From Azorhizobium caulinodans ORS 571 (GTDB lineage: Bacteria; Pseudomonadota; Alphaproteobacteria; Rhizobiales; Xanthobacteraceae), in contig NC_009937.1 of the NCBI RefSeq assembly GCF_000010525.1, forward strand, positions 2,361,501 through 2,425,500: a DNA stretch of 64,000 bases. The letters run 5' to 3'. Below are positions 53,080 through 62,842 of this stretch, one piece after another. The translations under genes were made by a program, and so were the position numbers. Under the pieces are notes generated by a model that had not been told where the DNA came from, did no database searches, and saw only the letters and a program-made list of their open reading frames with translations. Within the stretch, counting starts at the first letter, position 1. Every line of letters begins with the position of its first letter.

Positions 53080-54246
53080 GTGAGCCGGTTCCGTCTCCTT
53101 GCCGTCATGCCGCTTCTGGCGGTCCTGTGCGGCTGCAACTTCGTCGTTCTGGACCCCTCCGGCGATATCGCCGTCCAGCAGCGTGACCTCATCCTGATCT
53201 CCACCGGGCTGATGCTCCTCATCATCATTCCGGTGATGGTGCTGACGGCGCTGTTCGCCTGGCGCTACCGGCAGTCGAACACGGCGGCCAAATATGATCC
53301 GGAATGGCATCATTCGACCAAGCTGGAGCTGGTGATCTGGTCGGCGCCGCTGGCCATCATCATCTGCCTCGGCGCCATCACCTGGATGGCGACCCATCTG
53401 CTCGATCCCTACCGTCCGCTCTCGCGCATCGCGTCGGACCGCCCGCTGCCGGCGAACGTCAAGCCGCTCGAGGTCCAGGTCGTGGCGCTCGACTGGAAGT
53501 GGCTGTTCATCTACCCGGAATTCGGGATCGCCACAGTTAACGAGATGGCTGCGCCGGTTGATCGCCCGGTGACGTTCAGCCTCACCTCGTCCTCGGTGAT
53601 GAACTCCTTCTTCGTCCCCGCGCTGGCCGGCCAGATCTACACGATGCCCGGCATGGAGACGAAGCTGCACGCGGTCATCAACGCTCCCGGCAACTTCCGC
53701 GGCTTCTCGGCCAATTACAGCGGCGCCGGCTTCACCTACATGCAGTTCGCCTTCAAGGGCCTCTCCCACGACGACTTCGACAAGTGGGTCGCCAGCGTGA
53801 AGGCGGGCAAGGACGGCGAACTCAGCCGCGCGGCCTATCTCGAACTGGAGCGTCCGAGCGAGAAGGTGCCGGTGCGCTACTATCCGAGCGTCGATCCCAA
53901 GCTCTTCAACGCCATCGTCAACATGTGCGTCGAGGCCAACAAGATGTGCATGGCCGACATGATGGCCATCGACGCCAAGGGCGGCCAGGGCCTCGAAAGC
54001 GCGCGCGCCGTGCTCCCGAGCTACGACAAGTATGCCCGCCGCGGCACCGTTCTCGGCGGCGAGGCCACCTACGTGGTCGGCGTGTGCTCGCCCGAGGATC
54101 TCTCCGCTCAGGCCGGTTCCGACCGCGCTCCGGTGGCCGTTGGCCAGCGCCGCGTGATCGGCGGCCCCTCCGCTCCCGTATTCACCCCCATCAGCGCACC
54201 CTCGGCGGTTCCCCTGCCGAGCCTGCGCACCCTTTCCAATTCCTGA
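53080..54246 (+). CDS. cyoA: Cytochrome bo3 ubiquinol oxidase subunit II
   Basis: A 388-residue lipoprotein subunit. The start is GTG 53080, because the only nearby ATG runs into a stop. The lipobox ends at Cys19 in [16 protein letters not shown], equivalent to E. coli CyoA. Two transmembrane helices (about 35-60 and 85-108) precede the cupredoxin domain (about 125-245). The CuA ligands of cytochrome c oxidases are missing ([13 protein letters not shown] where the Cys motif would be), confirming a quinol oxidase. The C-terminus runs about 70 residues beyond E. coli CyoA and ends in a Pro/Ser/Ala-rich tail. First gene of cyoABCD; cyoB follows after 11 bases. Confidence 0.95.
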   Translation: MSRFRLLAVMPLLAVLCGCNFVVLDPSGDIAVQQRDLILISTGLMLLIIIPVMVLTALFAWRYRQSNTAAKYDPEWHHSTKLELVIWSAPLAIIICLGAITWMATHLLDPYRPLSRIASDRPLPANVKPLEVQVVALDWKWLFIYPEFGIATVNEMAAPVDRPVTFSLTSSSVMNSFFVPALAGQIYTMPGMETKLHAVINAPGNFRGFSANYSGAGFTYMQFAFKGLSHDDFDKWVASVKAGKDGELSRAAYLELERPSEKVPVRYYPSVDPKLFNAIVNMCVEANKMCMADMMAIDAKGGQGLESARAVLPSYDKYARRGTVLGGEATYVVGVCSPEDLSAQAGSDRAPVAVGQRRVIGGPSAPVFTPISAPSAVPLPSLRTLSNS

Positions 54247-54257
54247 CGCGAGGCGTC

Positions 54258-56270
54258 ATGTCTGCAGCCATCTCAACCCCCGTAAATCCCATCTTCGGGC
54301 GGCTCACGCTGGAGAGCCTCCCGCTGCATGAGCCGATCGTCGTCATGACGTTCTGCGTCGTGGCGCTGGGCGGCATCGCCGTCCTCGGTGCCCTGACGTA
54401 CTTCCGCCTCTGGGGCTATCTCTGGAAGGAGTGGTTCACGAGCGTGGACCACAAGAAGATCGGCATCATGTACATGGTGCTCGGCATCATCATGCTGCTG
54501 CGCGGCTTCGCCGACGCCATCATGATGCGCCTCCAGCAGGCCATCGCCTTCGGCGGTTCCGAGGGCTATCTGCCGGCGCACCATTACGATCAGGTCTTCA
54601 CGGCCCATGGCGTGATCATGATCTTCTTCGTGGCCATGCCGCTGGTCACGGGTTTCATGAACTTCGTGGTGCCGCTGCAGATCGGCGCCCGCGACGTGTC
54701 CTTCCCCTTCCTGAACAACTTCAGCTTCTGGATGACGGTGGGCGGCGCGGTCCTGATCATGGCCTCGCTGTTCATCGGCGAGTTCGCCAAGACCGGCTGG
54801 CTCGCCTATCCGCCGCTCTCGGGCATCGGATACAGTCCGGATGTCGGTGTCGATTATTATATCTGGGGCCTACAGGTCGCAGGTGTCGGCACAACATTGT
54901 CAGGCGTCAACCTGATCTGCACCATCATCAAGATGCGTGCCCCGGGCATGAGCCTGATGAAGATGCCGGTCTTCACCTGGACCGCCCTCTGCACCAACGT
55001 GCTGATCGTCGCCAGCTTCCCGGTCCTGACCGCCTGCCTCGCGCTGCTGTCGCTGGACCGCTATGTCGGCACGAACTTCTTCACCAACGACTTCGGCGGC
55101 AGCCCGATGCTGTACGTGAACCTGATCTGGATCTGGGGTCACCCCGAGGTCTACATCCTGGTTCTCCCGGTGTTCGGCATCTTCTCGGAGGTCACCTCGA
55201 CCTTCGCGGGCAAGCGCCTGTTCGGCTACACCTCGATGGTCTACGCCACGGTGGCGATCACCATCCTGTCCTACCTCGTGTGGCTGCACCACTTCTTCAC
55301 CATGGGCTCGGGCGCCAGCGTGAACTCGTTCTTCGGGATCACGACCATGATCATCTCCATCCCCACGGGTGCGAAGATGTTCAACTGGCTCTTCACCATG
55401 TACCGCGGCCGCATCCGCTTTGAAGTTCCGATGATGTACACGGTGGCCTTCATGCTCACCTTCGTCATCGGCGGCATGACGGGCGTGATGCTCGCCGTGC
55501 CCCCGGCGGACTTCGTGCTGCACAACAGCCTGTTCCTCATCGCCCACTTCCACAACGTCATCATCGGTGGTGTGGTGTTCGGCATCTTCGCCGGCATCGC
55601 CTTCTGGTTCCCGAAGGCCTTCGGCTTCAAGCTCGATCCCTTCTGGGGCAAGTGCTCGTTCTGGTTCTGGGTGGTGGGCTTCTACTTTGCCTTCATGCCG
55701 CTCTACGTGCTGGGCTTCATGGGTGTCACCCGCCGCATGCGCGTCTTCGAGGACCCGTCCCTCCAGATCTGGTTCGTCGTTGCCGCCTTCGGTGCCGCGC
55801 TCATCGCGCTCGGCATCCTGTGCTTCCTCATCCAGCTCGGCGTCAGCATCCTGCGCCGCGACAAGCTGCGGGACACCACGGGCGACCCGTGGAACGCCCG
55901 CACGCTGGAGTGGGCGACGTCTTCCCCGCCGCCCGCCTACAACTTCGCCTTCACCCCTGTCGTGCACGACCATGATGCCTGGTACGACATGAAGGCGCGC
56001 GGCTACGAGCGTCCGCTCACCGGCTTCAAGCCGATCCACATGCCGCAGAACACCGGCGCCGGCGTGCTCCTCGCCGCCTGCAGCACGGCCATGGGCTTCG
56101 GTCTCATCTGGTACATGTGGTGGCTGGTTGCGGCGAGCTTCATCGCTCTCCTCGCCATCGCCATCGGTCACACCTTCAACTACCACCGCGACTTCTACAT
56201 CTCCGCCGAGGAGGTGACGCGGACCGAGGATGAGCGGACCCGCCTCATCGCTGCGCAGGTGAAAGCATGA
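54258..56270 (+). CDS. cyoB: Cytochrome bo3 ubiquinol oxidase subunit I
   Basis: A 670-residue heme-copper oxidase core with about 15 helices. Heme and CuB ligands are visible: [10 protein letters not shown] (low-spin heme His), [12 protein letters not shown] (CuB His with cross-linked Tyr), [10 protein letters not shown] (two CuB His) and [11 protein letters not shown] (heme His pair). Quinol-site residues Arg and Asp in [12 protein letters not shown], and His and Gln in AHHYDQVF, match E. coli CyoB Arg71, Asp75, His98 and Gln101, so the electron donor is ubiquinol. The enzyme reduces oxygen to water and pumps protons. It overlaps cyoC by four bases. Confidence 0.97.
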   Translation: MSAAISTPVNPIFGRLTLESLPLHEPIVVMTFCVVALGGIAVLGALTYFRLWGYLWKEWFTSVDHKKIGIMYMVLGIIMLLRGFADAIMMRLQQAIAFGGSEGYLPAHHYDQVFTAHGVIMIFFVAMPLVTGFMNFVVPLQIGARDVSFPFLNNFSFWMTVGGAVLIMASLFIGEFAKTGWLAYPPLSGIGYSPDVGVDYYIWGLQVAGVGTTLSGVNLICTIIKMRAPGMSLMKMPVFTWTALCTNVLIVASFPVLTACLALLSLDRYVGTNFFTNDFGGSPMLYVNLIWIWGHPEVYILVLPVFGIFSEVTSTFAGKRLFGYTSMVYATVAITILSYLVWLHHFFTMGSGASVNSFFGITTMIISIPTGAKMFNWLFTMYRGRIRFEVPMMYTVAFMLTFVIGGMTGVMLAVPPADFVLHNSLFLIAHFHNVIIGGVVFGIFAGIAFWFPKAFGFKLDPFWGKCSFWFWVVGFYFAFMPLYVLGFMGVTRRMRVFEDPSLQIWFVVAAFGAALIALGILCFLIQLGVSILRRDKLRDTTGDPWNARTLEWATSSPPPAYNFAFTPVVHDHDAWYDMKARGYERPLTGFKPIHMPQNTGAGVLLAACSTAMGFGLIWYMWWLVAASFIALLAIAIGHTFNYHRDFYISAEEVTRTEDERTRLIAAQVKA

Positions 56271-56893
56271 GCTCTGCCGCCACCCCCCAGACCGGCGCGC
56301 CCGTCTTCTACGAAGTAGACGAGCACGCGCATCCCGAGGGCCACAGCACGGCCCTCGGCTTCTGGATCTACCTGATGAGCGACTGCCTCATCTTCGCGAT
56401 GCTGTTCGCCACGTTCGGCGTGCTGGGCGGCAATTACGCGGCGGGTCCGGGACCGAAGGATCTGTTCGACCTCAAGCTCGTGGCGGTGAATACCGCCATG
56501 CTGCTGTTCTCCTCCATCACCTATGGCTTCGCCATGCTGGCGATGGAGAAGGGCCGCCAGTCGCAGGTCCAGCTCTGGCTGGCGATCACCGCCCTGTTCG
56601 GTCTCGCCTTCCTCTCGATCGAACTCTACGAGTTCCATCACATGATCCACGAAGGCGCCGGCCCGCAGCGCAGCGCCTTCCTGTCGGCCTTCTTCACGCT
56701 GGTCGGCACCCATGGCGTCCACGTCACCTTCGGCCTCATCTGGCTGGTGACGATGATGGTTCAGGTCGGCCGCTTCGGCCTCATCACCGCCAACCGTCGC
56801 CGCCTGATGTGCCTGTCCATGTTCTGGCACTTCCTGGACGTGATCTGGATCGGCGTCTTCACCTTCGTCTATCTCATGGGGATGCTGCGATGA
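56267..56893 (+). CDS. cyoC: Cytochrome bo3 ubiquinol oxidase subunit III
   Basis: A 208-residue membrane subunit with five helices: [21 protein letters not shown] near residue 28, then [25 protein letters not shown] near 120, [13 protein letters not shown] and [21 protein letters not shown] at the end. It stabilises subunit I and lines the oxygen/proton path. It is coupled by four-base overlaps to cyoB and cyoD. Confidence 0.96.
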   Translation: MSSAATPQTGAPVFYEVDEHAHPEGHSTALGFWIYLMSDCLIFAMLFATFGVLGGNYAAGPGPKDLFDLKLVAVNTAMLLFSSITYGFAMLAMEKGRQSQVQLWLAITALFGLAFLSIELYEFHHMIHEGAGPQRSAFLSAFFTLVGTHGVHVTFGLIWLVTMMVQVGRFGLITANRRRLMCLSMFWHFLDVIWIGVFTFVYLMGMLR

Positions 56894-57288
56894 GCGCTAA
56901 CGGCCACGCACACTCGGGCGCAGCCCACGGCCATGACGCGCACGGCGCCCATGGCGAAGATCACGGCCACGGTTCGTTCAAGAGCTACATGACCGGCTTC
57001 ATCCTGTCGGTCATCCTCACCGCCATCCCGTTCTGGCTGGTGATGACGAATGCGCTCGGCAACAACCAGCTGACGGCCATCGTCATCATGGCCTTCGCCG
57101 TGGTGCAGATCGTCGTGCACATGATCTACTTCCTGCACATGACCGGTAAGGTCGAGGGCGGCTGGAGCATGCTGGCGCTCATCTTCACCGTCATCGTGGT
57201 GGTGATCGCGCTGAGCGGCTCTCTGTGGGTCATGTACCATCTGAACGCCAACATGATGCCGTCCCACGACATGCGGATCGCTCCGTGA
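56890..57288 (+). CDS. cyoD: Cytochrome bo3 ubiquinol oxidase subunit IV
   Basis: A 132-residue subunit. The His/Gly/Ala-rich N-terminal 28 residues (repeated HG, HD and AHG) may bind metal ions and are longer than in E. coli CyoD. Three helices follow (about 33-55, 62-84, 92-114), with [13 protein letters not shown] between them. It helps insert CuB in subunit I. It overlaps cyoC by four bases and the SURF1 gene by four bases. Confidence 0.93.
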   Translation: MSANGHAHSGAAHGHDAHGAHGEDHGHGSFKSYMTGFILSVILTAIPFWLVMTNALGNNQLTAIVIMAFAVVQIVVHMIYFLHMTGKVEGGWSMLALIFTVIVVVIALSGSLWVMYHLNANMMPSHDMRIAP

Positions 57289-58055
57289 GTGAGGACCGGC
57301 CGGAGGCTGCGGGCTCTGCCCGCGGCACCGACAATCAGACGGACGGGGCCAAAAGCCCCGTCCGTGCTGTTTGGGCCATCGGTTTCCTGCTGGTCCTTGC
57401 GGTCGTCTTTTTCTCGCTCGGCACGTGGCAGGTCTATCGGCGGGCCTGGAAGCTCGATCTGATCCAGCGGGTGGAGACCCGCATCCATGCCGCCCCTTCG
57501 GCGCCACCAGGCCCCAACGCCTGGCCGGGTGTGACGGCAGCTTCCGATGAATATCGCCATGTGACTGTGACCGGCCGCTTCATTCCGGACCGGGAAGCCC
57601 TGTCGCTGGCCGTGACGGAGCTCGGCGGCGGGTTCTGGGTGATGGCGCCGTTCCGGACCGATGCGGGTTATGTGGTGCTTGTGAACCGGGGCTATGTCCC
57701 GCCGGAAAAGAGGGACCCCGCCAGCCGCGGCGCGGCGCTGACCGACGCGGAAACCCGTGTCACCGGGCTTCTGCGCATCAGCGAGCCCAAGGGCGGCTTC
57801 CTGCGCTCGAATGATCCTGCCGCCGGCCGCTGGTATTCCCGCGATGTGGCTGAGATGGCGGAGACCTTTGGCCTGTCCGACGTCGCGCCCTATTTCATCG
57901 ACGCCGAAGCGGGCGCGCCGAACACCTATCCCGTCGGCGGCCTCACCGTGGTGCGCTTCCCGAACAGCCATCTGGTCTATGCGCTGACGTGGTTTTCCCT
58001 TTGCGCTATGGCTCTGGGTGCGGCGGTTCTGGTGTGGAGGCGCCGCGTCCGATAG
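57285..58055 (+). CDS. SURF1 family oxidase assembly protein
   Basis: A 256-residue SURF1/Shy1-type assembly factor. Two transmembrane helices (about residues 27-45 and 228-248) flank a periplasmic domain with the family phrases LGTWQVYRRAWKLDLIQRV, GGGFWVMAPF, VLVNRGYVPP and the C-terminal NSHLVYALTWFSLC. SURF1 proteins help deliver or insert heme in heme-copper oxidases. The start is GTG 57285, overlapping the cyoD stop (GTGA), so it is translated with the oxidase and probably serves the bo3 enzyme. Confidence 0.93.
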   Translation: MSEDRPEAAGSARGTDNQTDGAKSPVRAVWAIGFLLVLAVVFFSLGTWQVYRRAWKLDLIQRVETRIHAAPSAPPGPNAWPGVTAASDEYRHVTVTGRFIPDREALSLAVTELGGGFWVMAPFRTDAGYVVLVNRGYVPPEKRDPASRGAALTDAETRVTGLLRISEPKGGFLRSNDPAAGRWYSRDVAEMAETFGLSDVAPYFIDAEAGAPNTYPVGGLTVVRFPNSHLVYALTWFSLCAMALGAAVLVWRRRVR

Positions 58056-58067
58056 GAGCGCGCCGCC

Positions 58068-59381
58068 ATGCCCGTCGCCCAGCAAGACACCAGCGGGAAC
58101 AAGAACCTCTTCCTGCTGATCCAGCTCCGCTGGCTGGCCGTGGCGGGGCAGGTCTTCACCATCCTCGTGGTGGATGTCTGGCTTCACATCCGCCTGCCGC
58201 TCCAGGAGATGATCTCCGTCCTGCTGCTGCTGGTCGGCCTCAATCTCGTGGCTCTCTGGCGCCACCGCAGCGAGGCGGAGGTCACAAATGTCGAACTGCT
58301 GGGCGAACTGATCCTCGACGTCGCGGCGCTGACGGCCCAGCTCTATCTCAGCGGCGGCGCCACCAACCCCTTCATCTCGCTCTATCTGCTCCAGGTGGGG
58401 CTGGGAGCGGTGCTGCTCCAGCCCTGGTCGGCCTGGGTGCTGGTGGTGCTGACCAGCGCCTGCTTCGTCTGGCTGATCGGCCAGTTTCGCCCGCTGCCTC
58501 TGCCGCATGACGACCATTCGACCCTGTTCAACCTGCATATCGGGGGCATGTTCGTCTGCTTCCTGCTGGCGGCGAGCCTGCTGGTGCAGTTCATCAGCCG
58601 CATCAGCGCGAACGTCCATGAGCGGGAGCAGAGGCTGGCGGAACTGCGTCGCAAATCGGCGGAGGAGGACCTCATCGTCCGCATGGGCCTGCTCGCCTCG
58701 GGCGCGGCCCATGAACTTGGAACGCCGCTCGCGACGCTCTCGGTGATCCTGAACGACTGGCAGCACATGGAGGCGGTGGAGGAGGACCCCGAGCTGATGG
58801 AGGACCTCTCCGAGATGCAGGCGCAGGTGGCGCGCTGCAAGATGATCGTTTCGGGCATCCTGATGTCGTCGGGGCAGGCGCGCGGGGAGGGGACCCTTCG
58901 CACCACGGCCGACGTCTTCTTCGACGAACTGGTGGACGAGTGGCAGGAGAGCCGCTCGCCGGCTGCGCTCGAATTCGTGAACGACCTGCCGCCGGATCTG
59001 CCCATCATCTCCGACGTCGCTCTGAAACAGGTGATTTTGAACGTCTTCGATAATGCGCTAGAAGCCTCTCCGGCATGGGTCGCCGTCAGCGTCACCCGTG
59101 CCGCAGACGCCATTGTGCTCGAGGTCCGCGACCATGGTCCGGGATTCGCCCCGGACATCCTTGCCGAGTTCGGCAAGCCCTACGGCTCCACCAAGGGGCG
59201 GCCGGGTGGCGGGCTTGGTCTCTTCCTCGTGGTCAATGTGGTCCGCAAGCTTGGAGGCACCGTAACAGCGCAGAACGAGGCTGACGGAGCGTCCGTCATC
59301 CTGGATTTGCCGCTGCATGCTCTCTCACCCGATGTCGATGACGGAGACCACCACACCCCGCCTGCTGATCGTCGAGGATGA
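58068..59381 (+). CDS. actS: Redox sensor histidine kinase, ActS/RegB-like
   Basis: A 437-residue membrane histidine kinase. Six N-terminal helices (about residues 15-185) include the quinone-linked GGATNPFISLYLLQ segment of RegB proteins. The phosphorylated His is His215 in GAAHELGTPLATLS, the RegB H-box. Cys257 in QVARCKMIV matches the redox-active cysteine of RegB (Cys265 in Rhodobacter). The ATPase domain has LNVFDNALEAS and GRPGGGLGLFLV. These kinases sense the ubiquinone pool or oxygen and control respiration, fixation and similar genes through ActR/RegA. It follows the cyo-SURF1 genes by 12 bases and overlaps actR by about 50 bases. Confidence 0.94.
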   Translation: MPVAQQDTSGNKNLFLLIQLRWLAVAGQVFTILVVDVWLHIRLPLQEMISVLLLLVGLNLVALWRHRSEAEVTNVELLGELILDVAALTAQLYLSGGATNPFISLYLLQVGLGAVLLQPWSAWVLVVLTSACFVWLIGQFRPLPLPHDDHSTLFNLHIGGMFVCFLLAASLLVQFISRISANVHEREQRLAELRRKSAEEDLIVRMGLLASGAAHELGTPLATLSVILNDWQHMEAVEEDPELMEDLSEMQAQVARCKMIVSGILMSSGQARGEGTLRTTADVFFDELVDEWQESRSPAALEFVNDLPPDLPIISDVALKQVILNVFDNALEASPAWVAVSVTRAADAIVLEVRDHGPGFAPDILAEFGKPYGSTKGRPGGGLGLFLVVNVVRKLGGTVTAQNEADGASVILDLPLHALSPDVDDGDHHTPPADRRG

Positions 59382-59877
59382 CGCGTCCTTCGCGCGCGCC
59401 CTGCGCCGCTCCTTCGAACGGCGAGGCTACGAAGTCCGGCTGACCAGCAGTCTCGAAGGCGTGCAGTCCGTGCTCTCCGAAGTGACGCCGGCCTATGCGG
59501 TCGTGGACCTGAAGCTCGCTGGCGGTTCCGGCCTTGAGTGCGTGAAGGAACTGCATGGCCGCGACGGTGACATGCGCATCGTCGTCCTCACCGGTTTTGC
59601 CAGCATCGCGACCGCCGTGGAGGCCATCAAGCTCGGCGCCTGCCACTATCTCGCCAAGCCGGCGAACACGGACGACATCGAGGCAGCCTTCGGCAAGGGG
59701 GGCGGCGACCCGACCATCGCGGTCACGGCCCGTCCCACGTCGCTGAAAACGCTGGAGTGGGAACGCATCCACGAAACGCTGCTGGAAACCGACTTCAACA
59801 TTTCCGAGACCGCCCGCCGTCTCGGCATGCATCGCCGCACGCTCGCCCGCAAGCTCGAGAAGAAGCGTGTTCCCTGA
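59332..59877 (+). CDS. actR: Response regulator, ActR/RegA-like
   Basis: A 181-residue response regulator. The receiver domain has LLIVEDDASFARAL, the phosphorylated Asp59 in AVVDLKLAGGSG, and VVLTGFASIATAVEAIKLGACHYLAKPA. The C-terminal Fis-type helix-turn-helix ETARRLGMHRRTLARKL is nearly identical across RegA/ActR/PrrA proteins. ATG 59332 is used (59317 also in frame). It overlaps the kinase gene. ActR proteins activate or repress oxidases and other redox-responsive genes, so the adjacent cyo operon is a likely target. Confidence 0.95.
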   Translation: MSMTETTTPRLLIVEDDASFARALRRSFERRGYEVRLTSSLEGVQSVLSEVTPAYAVVDLKLAGGSGLECVKELHGRDGDMRIVVLTGFASIATAVEAIKLGACHYLAKPANTDDIEAAFGKGGGDPTIAVTARPTSLKTLEWERIHETLLETDFNISETARRLGMHRRTLARKLEKKRVP

Positions 59878-59901
59878 GGTCGTCCTGGCCCGGCGGAGCC
59901 G

Positions 59902-61299
59902 TCAGGCGACGGCGGCGCCCGCTGCGGATCCGGCAAGGCGTCCCAGCACCACGGCGGTGAGCAGGCCATTCCCTGACAGATAGCCGGACGCCTGCGAACC
60001 CGAGACGCCGCATGCTGCCCCGCCCGAGGCGTAGAGGTTGGGCAGGGATGTGCCGTCGGGCCGCAGCACACGCGCGTGCTCGTCCACCACGAGGCCGCCC
60101 TGGGTGTGGAACAGCGCGCCGGTCACACGCACCGCATGGAATGGCGCCGAGAGCTGCTGGTCGGCACGGAAGGCGCGGCCGAAGGTATCGGTGGCGCCGT
60201 CCAACTTCAGCCGCTCCACGTCGGACAGGGTCGAGATGAGCGCGTCCGCCGGCAGACCGGTGCGCGCGGCGAGCGCCTGCGGCGTGTCGGCTGTAACGAT
60301 TGCGCCTATGGCCTCGGCCTGCCGGAAATCCTCGAATTGCCGGGCGATGCCGGCGATGCGGGTGTCGAAGATTGTCCAGGCCATCCGGTTCGGCTGTCGC
60401 AACACCTCGGCGGCCTGCTCGGAATAGCCATGCATCTCATTGCTGAAGCGCCGCCCTTCCGCATTTACCTGCACGCCGCCTTCCGTGATGGTGGCCCAGG
60501 TGATGAGGATGCCGGCGGGATACGCCACCGAGCCGTGGCCCTGATGGCCGGACAGATGCCGGGTGGCCGCGCCCAGCGCCTCGCCCCACAGCAGGGCATC
60601 GCCCTGATTACCCGTGTGGCCGAAATAAAGCGCGTCGGCGAGCGTCGGGATGTGGGCGCGCACCAGATCGGCATTGCCGCCATAGCCGTTGCAGGCGAGC
60701 ACGAGCTGGCAGAGGGCAACCTCCTCCGTCGAGCCGTCCGGCCGCTCCAGCGTGACGCCCAGCAGGCGGTCGTTTTCGTCGGCATGAAGCTGCGTGACGC
60801 GGGCGTCGCAGAGGATCTCGATGCCGCGAGCCTCGGCGGCGCCGCGCAGGGCATCCACCAGTTCCTCGCCGGAGCGCGACGGCAGGCCGTGCATCCGCCG
60901 GGCGCTGTGGCCGGGGTAGCTGAAGTCGGAGATCACCGAAAAGGGCAGGCCGTGGGTGTCGGCCAGCCACTCCACGGCCGGGCCGGCTTCCGCCGCGATG
61001 CGTGCCACGAGGGTAGCGTCCGGCTCGCCATGGGCCTTGGCCATGATGTCGGCGGCGAACTGCGCGGCCGAATCGGCGATGCCCGCCTCCGTCTGCCAGC
61101 GTGTGCCGGCGGCAGGGATGAGACCGGCGGAGAGCGCCGTCGAACCGCGCGGCACCGGATCGCGCTCCAGTACCAGCACCTCGGCCCCGGCCTCTTGCGC
61201 CGCCAGTGCCGCCACGAGGCCCGCTGCCCCGGCGCCGATGATGACCACGGGCACATGGAAGCCGAAGGTTTTTCCGGACTGGCGGACAATGGGGCTCAC
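59902..61299 (-). CDS. FAD-dependent oxidoreductase, fumarate reductase/KstD-like
   Basis: A 465-residue flavoprotein of the FAD_binding_2 family (succinate dehydrogenase/fumarate reductase/ketosteroid dehydrogenase group). It has the motif VVIIGAGAAGLVAALAAQEAG near residue 18, STALSAGLIPAAGT near 53, LACNGYGGN near 205, and C-terminal ASGGAACGVSGSQASGYLSGNGL. It would introduce or reduce a carbon-carbon double bond or oxidise a carboxylic acid. The gene is divergent from the LeuCD-like hydratase pair. The 127-base interval contains a dyad similar to one before the downstream gntR gene, which suggests they act in one catabolic path (for example of a tricarboxylate or methyl-branched dicarboxylate). 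Confidence 0.87.
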   Translation of the reverse strand: MSPIVRQSGKTFGFHVPVVIIGAGAAGLVAALAAQEAGAEVLVLERDPVPRGSTALSAGLIPAAGTRWQTEAGIADSAAQFAADIMAKAHGEPDATLVARIAAEAGPAVEWLADTHGLPFSVISDFSYPGHSARRMHGLPSRSGEELVDALRGAAEARGIEILCDARVTQLHADENDRLLGVTLERPDGSTEEVALCQLVLACNGYGGNADLVRAHIPTLADALYFGHTGNQGDALLWGEALGAATRHLSGHQGHGSVAYPAGILITWATITEGGVQVNAEGRRFSNEMHGYSEQAAEVLRQPNRMAWTIFDTRIAGIARQFEDFRQAEAIGAIVTADTPQALAARTGLPADALISTLSDVERLKLDGATDTFGRAFRADQQLSAPFHAVRVTGALFHTQGGLVVDEHARVLRPDGTSLPNLYASGGAACGVSGSQASGYLSGNGLLTAVVLGRLAGSAAGAAVA

Positions 61300-61333
61300 G
61301 GCGGCCTCGCGCGTCTCAGGTTATGTCTCGGTG

Positions 61334-61353
61334 CAGGACAGTAAGCTGTACTA
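61334..61353. promoter_or_regulatory. Putative GntR operator upstream of leuC-like gene
   Basis: AGGACAG and CTGTACTA flank TAAG, giving a dyad that agrees at 14 of 20 positions with the perfect palindrome at 63508-63527 in front of the gntR gene. It lies in the divergent region between the flavoprotein and LeuC-like genes, near an AT-rich TATAAAAC promoter-like stretch. Confidence 0.5.
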
Positions 61354-61426
61354 GATATAAAACAAGTATTGCCTCTCGCGCCGGAACGGGCCTACCCTTT
61401 GGCACAGCATTTCCGGAGGCGACGCA

Positions 61427-62842
61427 ATGGCGGCGAAGACCGCGCGAACCCTGTTCGACAAGGTGTGGGACGCGCATGTGGTGGTGCAGCGGGAGGACGG
61501 CCAGAGCCTGCTCTGGATCGACCGTCACTTCCTGCACGAGGGTTCTTTCCATGCCTTCGACAAGGTGGCTGGCCGTGGCGCTTCGCTGGCGCGGCCGGAC
61601 CTCACCTTTGGCGTCGAGGACCATTATGTGCCCACCCGCGTGCGGCAGCTGGACCTGATCGATCCCGCCATCCGCCGCATGATGGAACAGCTGCGCGCCA
61701 ACACGCTGCGCCATAAGGTGCGCCTGTTCGATGTGGATGATCCTGCGCAGGGCATCGTCCATGTGGTGGGGCCGGAGCAGGGGCTGACGCTGCCTGGCCT
61801 TTCCATCGTCTGCGGCGACAGTCACACGGCAACCCATGGCGCGTTCGGCGCGCTTGCCTTCGGCATCGGTGCCTCCGAGGTTGCCCATGTGCTGATGACG
61901 CAGACGCTGTGGCAGAACAGGCCCAAGCGCTTGCGCATCCGCGTGGAGGGCAGGCTGGCGCCGGGCATCGTCGCCAAGGACGTGGCGCTCTCCATCATCG
62001 CCGCCATCGGCGCGGATGGCGCGGCTGGCCATGCCATCGAATATGCAGGCTCGGTCGTGCGCGGCCTCTCCATGGAAGGGCGGCTCACGCTCTGCAACCT
62101 CTCCATCGAGGCGGGCGGGCGCTGCGGCATGATCGCCCCTGACGCCACGACCCTCGATTATGTGCGCGGGCGGCCCTATGCGCCCGAAGGCGCGTTGTTC
62201 GATGCGGCGGCGGAGGCGTGGCTGGCGCTCGGCAGTGATGCGGATGCGGAATTTGACCGTGAGGTGGTGCTGGATGGCGATGCCATAGCGCCCATCGTCA
62301 CTTGGGGCACGAGCCCCGAGGATGCGCTGCCCATCACCGCCACCGTGCCTGATCCCGAGCGGGTGGACGACGCGGCGAAGGCCGCCCACATCCGCGATGC
62401 CGTCTCCTACATGGACCTGCGGCCGGGCCAGCGGCTCAGCGACATTGCGGTGGACCGCGTCTTCATCGGCTCCTGCACCAACAGCCGGATCGAGGATCTG
62501 CGCGCCGCCGCCGCCGTTCTAGCGGGGCGTTCCGCCAAGGTGCCGGGGCTCGTGTCGCCCGGTTCCGCACTGGTGAAGCGGCAGGCGGAGGAGGAGGGAC
62601 TGGACGCCATCTTCCGCGCCGCCGGCCTTGAATGGGTGGAAGCCGGCTGCTCCATGTGCGTCGGCATGAATGGCGATCTCGTGCCGGCCGGTGAGCGCTG
62701 CGCCTCCACCACCAATCGCAATTTCAAGGGCCGGCAGGGGCCCGGCGCCCGCACGCACCTCATGTCTCCCGCCATGGTGGCTGCGGCGGCCGTGACGGGC
62801 CATCTCACCGACATGCGCCCGCTGCTTGAGGGGAGGAACTGA
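61427..62842 (+). CDS. LeuC-like aconitase-family hydratase large subunit
   Basis: A 471-residue 3-isopropylmalate dehydratase large-subunit homologue. The iron-sulfur cluster cysteines lie in [17 protein letters not shown] (about residue 350) and [11 protein letters not shown] (about 410-413), and the N-terminus has [16 protein letters not shown] stands before ATG 61427. With LeuD-like subunit it isomerises or hydrates a dicarboxylic or tricarboxylic acid. The true leucine pathway gene usually sits with leuB; here the neighbours are a flavoprotein and a GntR regulator, so a catabolic role on another acid (for example citraconate, maleate or a 2-methylmalate) is possible. It overlaps leuD by one base. 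Confidence 0.9.
   Translation: MAAKTARTLFDKVWDAHVVVQREDGQSLLWIDRHFLHEGSFHAFDKVAGRGASLARPDLTFGVEDHYVPTRVRQLDLIDPAIRRMMEQLRANTLRHKVRLFDVDDPAQGIVHVVGPEQGLTLPGLSIVCGDSHTATHGAFGALAFGIGASEVAHVLMTQTLWQNRPKRLRIRVEGRLAPGIVAKDVALSIIAAIGADGAAGHAIEYAGSVVRGLSMEGRLTLCNLSIEAGGRCGMIAPDATTLDYVRGRPYAPEGALFDAAAEAWLALGSDADAEFDREVVLDGDAIAPIVTWGTSPEDALPITATVPDPERVDDAAKAAHIRDAVSYMDLRPGQRLSDIAVDRVFIGSCTNSRIEDLRAAAAVLAGRSAKVPGLVSPGSALVKRQAEEEGLDAIFRAAGLEWVEAGCSMCVGMNGDLVPAGERCASTTNRNFKGRQGPGARTHLMSPAMVAAAAVTGHLTDMRPLLEGRN

Noticed and set aside
53080-57288. Cytochrome c oxidase instead of quinol oxidase
   Set aside because: Subunit II lacks the CuA-binding cysteines, and subunit I keeps the ubiquinol-site Arg, Asp, His and Gln residues.
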